This document shows, piece by piece, positions 1 to 8,284 of a stretch of 64,000 bases of DNA. The stretch is from Isochrysis galbana. Taxonomy: Eukaryota > Haptophyta > Isochrysidales > Isochrysidaceae. Within the stretch, counting starts at the first letter, position 1. Each line of letters opens with the position of its first letter. Location of the stretch: positions 161,811 to 225,810 of the forward strand of contig CM030945.1 of NCBI GenBank assembly GCA_018136815.1, in the 5' to 3' direction. The notes under the pieces are model-generated. The model made no database searches. It saw only the letters and a list, made by a program, of their open reading frames with translations, and was not told the origin of the DNA. The position numbers were made by a program, and so were the translations under genes.

Positions 1-110
1 TCAGCCCCCCCCCCCCGCGCTCTCCTCTCGCTCTCTCTCTCTTTACGGCCCGTCTCTCCCAGCCGGCCTGCTCAGCCCCCCCCGCTCTCTCTCTTCGCTC
101 TCTCTCTCTT
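1..110. repeat. Imperfect tandem duplication of a pyrimidine-rich unit
   Basis: A unit of about 70 bases made of a C run, CT microsatellite and a tttacggc/tttatggc end occurs twice, the second time shortened. No coding signal. Confidence 0.6.
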
Positions 111-840
111 TATGGCGACGAGGCTTGGCTCACCCACACACACACATCGCGCTCTCTCCTCCACCGCTCCCCCCGCCCATCTCGCGCCGAGAAGCCCTGG
201 ACTCTCCCCGCCCGCCCGCCGCCCCCCGCCCCTTCCCCCACTCGGCCGTCGGCGGATCGGAGGATCGGCGCTCTCAGAAAAGGCCTCCCTATATCAACCT
301 ATTCTTCCGTGCCCGAGCTTCGAGCCCTGAGAATCTCCGATCCACTTCCCACTCATTCGGAGGGCTCGTAAAATGCGGATCTCTCTCGTGTGCAGTACTA
401 ATGTTGAGTGTTGCGGGATGTGGAAGGGACTTTTGGGCCACTTGCACGGCAACGGCAGCAACTGCCCGACGATTTGCACCGCTGAAATCGTAGCAAAGGC
501 AATATTGCTTCGCACCCCACGTCGCCTCGCAGCCAGCATACCGGCATGCCGGCACGTCGATGGCGCTGGCGGCCGCTAACACGCCGGCACGCCGGTGGCG
601 GCCAGGAAACGCCCGCAAGGTGCTTTATACTCTTTACCTTCATACACACATACCTAGCTGGGAAACACGTTTTCACCGTGTTCTTACCGAGGTCAAACGC
701 AGCCCTATTTTGCCGTGTTTCGAACCCGAACCCCCTCCGTTTTTGCTTCCGTGTTTGTGCGGGGGCTTATGGGCAACGGATGGGGCGCCGCGTCGCCGCG
801 GCGGCGCCGCGCCAGTGGCGATGGTGGATACTCTTTCTCA
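111..840. other. Stretch without a supported gene
   Basis: GC-rich sequence with open frames on both strands that look like by-products of composition (Pro/Arg-rich translations, no domain). A short run of GCCGGCACGCCGG-like inverted motifs lies near 540-600. I see no gene, RNA or repeat with a partner in the window. Confidence 0.4.
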
Positions 841-856
841 AATAAGAGCGTGCGCA

Positions 857-2309
857 CTAATCTTATGATTGGTCGCCATGGAGGGGGGCCTCGCGCCTCG
901 CGCCCCCCCCACTCTCCACTCTCTCGACTCCCCTCATGGGTGGGGGGCGAGAACCATTTGGCTCCGGACAGAGTTTTGAGAATTTTTTTTCGAAATAAAG
1001 GGGGCCAATCGCAATCAAAACTTTTTACCGAAATAAAGGTCGATATGGCGCTGACGGAGCGAAATGAGCCCCCCCCCCCAGCCCGCTCCCCGCTCCCCCC
1101 CCCTCCCCCCCCTGCCCGCCCGGGGCCGCGCGCCGCGCCTTGGCGCGCTTCCGGGCATCCAAGCGCAAGCGCAAAACCGACAACGACGAGGATGAGGATG
1201 ACGATGACGATGACATGATGACGCCCTTGAGGGCTCAGGGCATCCCTCCGACCCCCCAAGCTCGTCGTCGTAGGAGGTTGGTCTCCACTCAGCATCCGAG
1301 ACCGGGGATGGCCGCGCGGCAACTCATCGGGTCATCGGGGCCCGCCGCGGCGACGCTTGAGCGAATTCCGATTCGAAATTAGGCCGAAATTAGACCCCTC
1401 GAAGCTCGAAATTTGCTCCAACCTCATCGAAATTTCGAATCGAAATAAGGGTGGTTTTGGATCGAAACTCTGGCCGGAGCCAAAGAACCATCCACCCCCC
1501 TGCGATGCCTCTTGGCATGTAGGGGGGACTCCCCCAGACTGCCCAGACTCTCCCTGAGAGTCGGGCACAGATCGCACGCCTTAGCCCGCGTTGGCCTGCT
1601 TGTCGCTCTGACCAACCCCTCCTCCCCCTGGGCCCCCCTGATCAGGAGCCCCCAGCCAGCTCCAGTCGACCGGCAGGGGCGCGAGAGCCAGCGAGGGAGA
1701 GGCAGGAGGGGCCAGGGCCATGCCCCAGCCTCACCTGCCCCCTGAGCTGCGCTCCCAAGCCCCTGCAGGCCTCCTAGGGACCTGAAGAGGGGCCGCAGGC
1801 GCGCGCCATGCGCCATGGGCCCCCGCCGCAGGGAAGAGAGGAGGAAGAGGGAAGAGGGAGGGGAGGGGGGAGTGGGGAGTGGCAGCTCTCCCCTCCGGCA
1901 GAAACGTGTCTTCTCGCCCCGTTTGGGTAAGAGAAGACGGGGGCACCAGAACCAGGAGGGAAGGGCCGCGGCTTGCCGAGGCCACTCGCTTCGGCGAGGA
2001 GAGATTAGCGCTTCTGGGCTCCCATTCACGAGTGCCCCCCCCCCCTGCGTTGTTTTTACCCGAAAGGGGTTTTCCCCCAGCGTGGACTCGAGGAGAGGAC
2101 GTGCTGGGGTGCGCGGGGCGCGGGGTGGGTGCGTGCACTGGGGGGAGGACAAATATCGAGAGGAGGGGGCAGTGCCCCCTCCCCCCGTTAGCACTCGGAC
2201 ACCTGGCTCGTCAGGCATGGCGGGATTCCGGGACGGAAAAGTTGTGTCCAATTAGCTAGTGGGGTTGGCTAGGATATATAACATTAATTATTTTATTTAT
2301 TTAATATTT
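857..2309 (+). mobile_element. Retroposon copy A (interrupted by a MITE), 16-bp target duplication
   Basis: Bases 857-956 and 1485-2309 match the second copy at 41308-42182 almost base for base. The element starts with a small hairpin (AATC-TTAT-GATT) followed by GGTCGCCATGG and ends in an AT-rich tail. It is flanked by a 16-nt direct repeat AATAAGAGCGTGCGCA (841-856 and 2310-2325), a length typical of target-primed retroposition. It encodes only a short low-complexity frame and no reverse transcriptase, so it is presumably moved in trans. The 528-bp block 957-1484 is a later insertion. Orientation is inferred from the 5' hairpin/ATG arrangement shared with LINE copies further on. Confidence 0.8.
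957..1484. mobile_element. MITE-like DNA element with terminal inverted repeats and 6-bp target duplication
   Basis: The left end begins TTTGGCTCCGG and the right end finishes CCGGAGCCAAA. The inverted match runs about 23 bases with two mismatches. The element is flanked by GAACCA on both sides (951-956, 1485-1490). The empty site, with a single GAACCA, is present in the retroposon copy at about 41391-41396, which directly proves the insertion and its borders. Inside is a short basic/acidic frame (1140-1382) without recognisable domain, so no transposase. A 6-bp duplication does not fit the common hAT (8), Mutator (9), Tc1 (TA) or piggyBac (TTAA) patterns, and the superfamily is unassigned. 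Confidence 0.85.
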
Positions 2310-2556
2310 AATAAGAGCGTGCGCAACTGCTCACTGCTCATTGCTCCTCACTTGGACTCACGGCCTCGTCATCGCCAAGCCAATCGTCGTCGGTCCTCGG
2401 TCCTCGGTCCTCGGCGTCGCTATCATCATCGCTGTCCCACTTTGCACTTTGCGACATCTGGAGACCATACTGCGCTTTGCACACGCATCTGCACGTGCCG
2501 CGAGCCCGGGCGAATCCTGCGGGGCGAGGGTCGGGACACAGTCAAGGCGCATCCTA

Positions 2557-2860
2557 TGTAGGGGTTGGCAGAAATATCCACGAAAATCTACCTAAATATA
2601 AATATCCATCAAAAATATCCGCCAAGTATCCAAGCGAACAGCCTAAATATCCACAAAAATATCCGATGTAATACGATATCCGCCACGCGCGGCTCTATGT
2701 ATATATAGTATCACATATTGAAACATATTGCATCAGGTTAACATGTTATGGGCTATTATTAGGGGTAGGCATCTTTATCCGGATATTTGTCTTGGATATC
2801 TCTGGGGGGGGGGTCCCAAATGGATATATCTCGGATACTTCCTGGATATTTGGGGGAGTG
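2557..2860. repeat. ATATCC/GGATAT-rich dispersed repeat, two adjacent members in opposite sense
   Basis: 2557-2690 is dense in ATATCC and starts with TTGGCAGAAATATCC. 2760-2860 carries the complement (GGATATTTG). Related blocks lie at 36137-36215, 38869-38985 and 40450-40556. The stretch 2326-2556 before it holds only a triple ggtcctc repeat and no gene. Confidence 0.6.
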
Positions 2861-2884
2861 GGGGGGTGGGGGGGAGATAATTTT

Positions 2885-2990
2885 AGCCTTTTGGGGGGGC
2901 GGGGGGCACAACATTAACCATGCAGATGTGAAGGAATTCACCAAGCAGGTGCTTGGGTGGTGGGCATCTAACCACACCAAGTTCCCGTAG
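2885..2990 (+). pseudogene. hAT transposase C-terminal fragment
   Basis: The frame ending at 2990 encodes a peptide with HADVKEFTKQVLGWWASNH and KFP. It aligns with the hAT dimerisation-domain relic at 39955-40080 (HGDVGDFTTSVLKWWASHH, then RFP). hAT C-termini characteristically have a Trp/Trp-x-x-His-x-x-x-(F/Y)-P segment before the A..L..P.SSA.SERVFS block. Here the frame stops right after FP, so only about 35 codons survive. Confidence 0.5.
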
Positions 2991-3084
2991 AGTAGAGTAT
3001 CTTTCGCGAGAGTTCGTAATCCATGAGCACCCTAGAAGTGTTACTCCATCGGCGGTGGCGGTGGCGGCGCTCCGCGCGGGGATA

Positions 3085-3411
3085 ATGGACGTGAGCACGG
3101 CGGACGACGAGAGCAGCCAAGCATCTCAGGAAAATGAGACGGGGACCGGGCGGAGCTTGACGATATGGGCGACGCTGCTGGCGCTGGTGATGCCCACGCG
3201 CAAGCCGCTGCGCCGGGAGGAACTCGAACACGACCCGGACGGCCCAGACGGCTGGCGAACGAGGCTAGCAGAGATAAACCATGAACTTGACGAGCGCCGC
3301 CGCAAAAGGGAGCTTGAGCTCGACTCCGACAGCGATGATAATCACGACACGGGGGGCGTGTCTTCTCAGGAGAGCGCAGAGACGGGCGTCGGCTGCCGCA
3401 CATGGCCCTAG
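3085..3411 (+). CDS. Hypothetical acidic protein
   Basis: An ATG at 3085 opens 108 codons. The translation is acidic and Ser/Glu/Asp-rich (MDVSTADDESSQASQ at the start, a DERRRKRELELDSDSDDN stretch near the end) with one short hydrophobic patch (IWATLLALVMP). I recognise no domain. It lies between the hAT fragment and a gene-free stretch and may be the 5' part of a decayed transposon gene. A competing frame on the opposite strand (3627-3265) is also open. Sequence character favours the plus strand, but support is weak. Confidence 0.3.
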   Translation: MDVSTADDESSQASQENETGTGRSLTIWATLLALVMPTRKPLRREELEHDPDGPDGWRTRLAEINHELDERRRKRELELDSDSDDNHDTGGVSSQESAETGVGCRTWP

Positions 3412-3860
3412 CAGCCCAGCGACCACAGCAATACTCGGTACTGTGGGCACCACAGCTCCCATCCACTTCTCGGCGATTGCACGGGGGGCCATGTAGCTGA
3501 GCTCCTCTACAGCTGGCCAAATATTTCGTACAGGCGCGCGCACATCGACCAGTGCCCGATGATCCTTCCTTTTGCATGCTGGTACGCCAAGCTCCAGCGC
3601 TCGAGCGAGCAATTGTTGGCTATGCACCCCTGCCGCTACTGCTTCTTGGAGTAGTATTTGCGCCTACAGCGTGCAGTCACGCACTTCGAGCGTGCATGTC
3701 GCTCACGGCAGGTAGTATGCGATTCTACAAGTTCTGGCTGTGCACATTCTTTGATTGCAGTGGTTCGATGTGACTGATTATGCTTGACATTGTATTTTCT
3801 TGCGCTCGCCGTGAAGCAGAAGAGGAATAGATGTGAAAAACCAAAAAAACTCTTGATAAT
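3412..3860. other. Stretch without a supported gene
   Basis: Only short frames without domain signature on either strand. The AT content rises toward 3720-3860, where the 3' end of the small minus-strand gene begins. Confidence 0.4.
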
Positions 3861-4414
3861 CTATCTATGGCCGCGCCTGCAACGTGCACTCGCTAGATGT
3901 GAACTACCACACTTTCATCACACCCCCACCCCCACCCCCACCTCTGCCGGTGGGCGTTGAGCTCGGGTGTGTTGAGGAGGATTGTACCCTTGCCGAACTT
4001 CTTCGCCCGGTTGAACCTGTGCCGCTCCGCGAGCATCTCGCGCACTTTGACGGATATCTGGTGCCTGTTTTGGGGCTCATGCATGTCAGCGCGCGCTATG
4101 CATCCATGCAGCGAGCTTGCGCCGCTCTACATTTGTGAGAATCTGTGAGTGTGAGTCGCGCGTTCGTTGCTCGTCCCCCTGCGCTTTCTGCAGCTCTCCT
4201 GTGACCTTATGCCGCGTTGCCAGCGGGAACATCCCTGTGGCCATTGCTGCTTTGGCTCCGACGCTGTTCGCTCGGCAGTACGCTCCGCAGCCTTCCGGAC
4301 GTCTTCGAGCGCGGCTTCGCGGTTTCTGGCGCGGAGATCGCGGGCCTGGATAGTATAGTGCCCAGGGGCCGGCTTAGGCTTCCTCTGGGGCTTGGGTGGG
4401 GCTCTGGGAGCCAT
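3861..4414 (-). CDS. Small basic protein of unknown function, three predicted exons
   Basis: Predicted model: exons 4414-4206, 4064-3942 and 3876-3861, together 115 codons. Exon joins keep phase: AG|GTCACA to CAG|GC, then AG|GTGGGG to CAG|GC. The product begins MAPRAPPKPQRKPKPAPG, continues with an Arg/Glu/Ala-rich helical stretch (QARDLRARNREAALEDVRK) and a second basic segment (VREMLAERHRFNRAKKFGK). I recognise no family; length and charge would suit a small nucleic-acid-binding or ribosome-associated protein, but that is only a guess. The ATG is 126 bp from the OXA1 start on the other strand, so the two genes may share a promoter. Confidence 0.35.
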
Positions 4415-4540
4415 GGGAAGGGGGGGGGCACTCTGCGAGGCGGGCCGCTCTGCGAAGCGCAAGCCTCTACTCTAGAGGTACTCTAGAGTAGAGTAGAGAA
4501 GGAATTGACTGAGCACGGAGTACGGGTTGGGTTGGGTGGC
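4415..4540. promoter_or_regulatory. Probable bidirectional promoter with CTCTAGAG palindromes
   Basis: The 126 bp between the divergent start codons contain two CTCTAGAG palindromes and a following tagagtagagtagag run (4467-4500), upstream of the OXA1 ATG. No TATA box is visible. Function is inferred from position only. Confidence 0.35.
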
Positions 4541-6807
4541 ATGCTGTCGCGCGCTGCCGCCGGGAGGCTGCTGCTGCGCGCCGCGCCGCGCTGGGGCCGC
4601 AGGGAATACACGCGGCTGAGCGCGGTGGCACAGCTCGACCCGACCGCCGCCGCACTCGCCGGTCTGCCTCTCCCGCCTCCCAGCCCACCGCCGCTCGACG
4701 CCCCTCTGCCGCTCGGCGCGACGCCGCTGCCGCCGCCGCCACCGCTGGACAAGGAGAGCGAGAAGCAGGGAGACTCAGGCTCGCACACCTCGGCTGAGAG
4801 AGTGCGCGAGGCGGAGGGGGCGCGCGAGGCGGAGGGGGCGCTTCGCGAAGCGGAGGGGGTGCGTGAGACGAAGGGGGCATGCGAAGGGGAAGGGGCGCGT
4901 GAGGCAGCAGCATCGGGTGAGGAGGCAGCAAGCGAGCTGCAGCCCATCTACACACCACAGCCCCTCGGGAGTGCGCCTGAAGGGCCGCAGGCCACTGCAT
5001 TTGGGCCATCGCTCCAGACCGAGGTCGACCCGCTCGGCTCGTTGCAGACCGTGCCCGTACCCGTGCTCACGCCAGGGCCAGATCCGGTCAGTGCGGAGGC
5101 GGCGGTGGCAGCAGCTGCGTTGCACATGCGCGATGGTGGCTTCTTTCTGCACTATCCGATGCAGGCGACCGAGTACCTGATCAATGCCGTTCACGATGTG
5201 TCTGGGCTGCCCTGGTGGGCGTCCATTGCGGCGGCGACACTGACAGGCCGGCTCATCCTCTTTCCGTTACAGGCGAGCCAATCTAGCGCACTGGGCACCA
5301 TGTGCACACCAGCCTTGCGGATGTAATGGCCACTCTGGCGAGAGTGGCCTGAGGACGTACCGGCATGTGAGCGCCCTCCCGGTAGCAGTGTGGTGCGGCC
5401 AGTTTGAGAGCCTTGCGTTCGCCCTATTGCTCTCCGCTTTGTGCGCTCTTTCAGGTCTACCAGTCGCGTTCGTCAGCACGAATGACACTCATTCAGCCCA
5501 AGATGCAAGAGCTCACAGCCAAGATGAAGGCGGCCTACTCAAAGAAGAACGCCAGGGGTGAGCGGTGTGGACGCCCCGCGAGAGTACACGCCGGCTGCAG
5601 CTCGCACTGGTGTGCTGACTCTAAAGCATTTCTTCGGCTCCGCGCTGCAGGCATGGAGGAAGCTGAGGCGCACCGTCTTGAGCTCCAGACACTCATGGCC
5701 AAGCATAACGTCTCGCCGTTCACTGCGATGGCGTCGGCGGTGGTTTCTCTGCCTGTTTGGGTGAGTTCTCTCCGCTAGTCTCTGCACATGGCTTCCTAGG
5801 CCGACAATGTCGGGGCCTTCAGCAGCAGCGCTCCCATGCCGGCCGGCCGTGGCTGCGGCGGCGGGCTGTGTTCATCTGCGCACAAGAATGGCGATGCTCG
5901 CCACTCCCTCCGCAGGTCACCTTCTTCTTCACACTCCGTAAGATGGTACTCGTCGACGGCGTCGGGCTCAATGAAGGTGGTGTTCTATGGTTTCCCGACT
6001 TGACCGCTCCGGACCCGTACTTCATCCTCCCTATTATATCGGGCGCCTCTTTATTCGGGATGGTGTCCTTAGGCGACGCCGGACAACAGGCGCGCGGTTG
6101 CTCAGCTCCTCGCCCGTCCTTCATTACCGTGGCAGCGTGCCGTCATCCGACTGATCCCAGGCTTATGGGTAGTCTACGCACGTGCTGCCGCTAGGCTGGA
6201 ACTGGCGATCCGCTAGGCGATAATCCAACGATGAGCGCCTCCGTCGCCTCTGCTGCAGGGCGCCACACTCGACGAGCAGCAGCGCTTGATGAAGAATGTG
6301 ATGCGTGGTGTCGCGGTGCTCGTGGTGCCTCTCACAGCGTGGTTCGAGTCGGGCGTGTTCGTCTACTGGCTCACCTCGAACGCGTTGGCCGTCGTGCAGG
6401 TGCGCCGTCGCTTCTGAGCGCCTGCGGGGGTGACGGGCACCTGCACCTACCTTGGCGACGCGCCGCCTAAAGTGCCTAAGCCTCCCACCCTCCACCCTTC
6501 CCCATAGACCCTTGCACTTCGGCAGCCGGCGATCCGCACGGCAGTCGGCATGCCCCCGCCACCCAAGCCAACAGGCAAGACCCCTGCCGACGACGCGATC
6601 CGGCGTGTCTTCTCGGCGATACCGGCATCAATCACGGGGGCGGTACAAGGGTCAGCGGCGCCTGGGGCAAATGAGGCGACGCAGGTCGTTATCCCCAAGG
6701 TGACTTTGAGTGCGCCTCCGGCACAGCTGGCAGGCAACAAGAAGCATACCAGAGCGGGAGGTGGCCGGCAACCCGCCAAGAAGCCGCGTGGCAAGGGAGG
6801 GCGCTAG
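4541..6807 (+). CDS. OXA1: Mitochondrial OXA1/YidC/Alb3-family membrane protein insertase
   Basis: Predicted exons: 4541-5272, 5455-5557, 5651-5760, 5916-6089, 6259-6399, 6508-6807 (519 aa). The family inserts proteins such as respiratory-chain subunits into the mitochondrial inner membrane. The second in-frame ATG is chosen because it starts an Arg-rich presequence (MLSRAAAGRLLLRAAPRW); the first (4505) adds 12 residues. After a low-complexity linker with repeated REAEG units (about 85-130) come the 60KD_IMP core segments: PWWASIAAATLTGRLILFPL, a lysine-rich loop (IQPKMQELTAKMK), FTAMASAVVSLPVW, FILPIISGASLFGMVSLG, and the diagnostic FESGVFVYWLTSNALAVVQ near residue 403. The C-terminal tail is basic (KKPRGKGGR), as in Oxa1 tails that contact ribosomes. 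Introns 1 and 4 use GC donors (CAG|GCGAGC, CAG|GCGCGC). Plastid Alb3 is less likely given the presequence. Confidence 0.88.
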
Positions 6808-7565
6808 TGAGCGATGAGCGGCTCCATGGCGTCCTACTCTCCAGTGCCATTGATGTAGCATGCTTCCTCATGACGCGTCAGCCCGCGTTAGCGGCACGTC
6901 TACGTTTGCTCGTGTCTCCAATCTATGAGATTGCCGTGGTGAGACTTCCAAAGGCTGAATGGTGTAGCGCGGTAGCGTTGGCTGATGATGGTGAGTGAAC
7001 GTGGAGCGACGACGGCGTTTGTTTGTTGATGCGGCTCTTTGCTGGACTTGGGAGCCTAGCCACAGCGGATAGCGAGCGCTAGAGTAACGAGCGGGTGCTG
7101 TGGCGCGCATTCCAAAATCGGGCCTCGCATTTTCTCAGATTGTCGTAGCAAGGCCGATTTCGCCATTTTTATTGAAACCGCTTGCGTCCGGCGTAGGCGC
7201 GCCGGCGGCTAGCGCGCAGAATGCGCGTCTTGCGGGGGGCTTGAAGCGACTTGAGGAGCTTTCACCGGGACCCATGTTGGATGTGATACTACGGACTACG
7301 GGTGTGAGAATTTGTGGATATCATGGCCTTCCCCTACCAACATGGGAGATACGGCCCTCGCCTCCCCGAGATCCGAGATACGGTAGATACCGTTGTATCT
7401 ATCTCGGCTTTCCTTTAGATACGAGATACAGTAGATACTATCTAAGGTAAGCCCCCTCACGACGAGAATCGATGCTCAAGCTCCCGGATTACTCGACTCC
7501 ACCGTAACAACCGAGACACCATTACAGAAGCAGAAGCAGGCCACCCAGTGCACCCAGAGGCATTG
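6808..7565. other. Gene-free stretch with TAGATAC-type palindromes
   Basis: No supported gene. At 7361-7446 several copies of GATACGGTAGATACCG-like sequence form overlapping inverted repeats; related TAGATAC motifs recur at 11618-11710 on the far side of the copia element. This suggests that the copia element landed inside a repeat-derived segment. Confidence 0.4.
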
Positions 7566-8178
7566 TATCGCACTGGCTGCCAGGGAGCAGCCAGGGCGGC
7601 AACAAAAAGCAGTAAGGTCATGACAGACAGTGAGAGAGACAGTGCTACAGGGGTGAGGGTTAGAACCTGGGACACCTGGGGGCACTGGGGAACTCACCAA
7701 GATACCCCTGGGGCACGGTGATTCTACAATAATCACATTCGCACAAACCCTTACATATACCCCACCACGGTTCTTTGGATGATACTCTGAGACAAACAGG
7801 AAGGCGTGCGAGGGAACAAAGAAGGAATCAAGGATTTAGGGAATCGGCGAGTATTGCCTTAGTATGAGCCGATGAAGCGTCGTGAGTGTTGATGAAGGTG
7901 AGATTCCTTAGGTGCACTAAGTCGATCTAGAGTGAGCTGAGATCCCCAAGATGAAGGCGAGGTCTAGAAGTCGATGTGCAAATGACTCGGGAACCCTAAG
8001 AACTCGATGTGCATCAACTGCAGATGATAATGTAGAGAAGAGTCCAGAAGGTGGTGCACATGATGAAAGAGGCTGATGACTTGATGAAAAGGAATCTGGC
8101 AGACAAAGTTATCGGTAAAGACGATTCTATCGGTAAGGACCAATGGGTTGTGTTGGCAGATGACGGCACTCTGTGATA
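7566..8178 (-). repeat. 3' LTR of the copia element
   Basis: 613 bp, matched to 10776-11388 in order and length. It is the 3' LTR because the polypurine tract lies on its inner side at 8179-8184. Confidence 0.92.
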
Positions 8179-8284
8179 CCCCCCCATAAGGCGAGCACGG
8201 AGGGTGAGGCTTAGATACAGAGGATAAAGGTAGAAGAATGGAGAATGCCTTGCATGACAGTCGTAATACTCGGAGTGGTGTATG

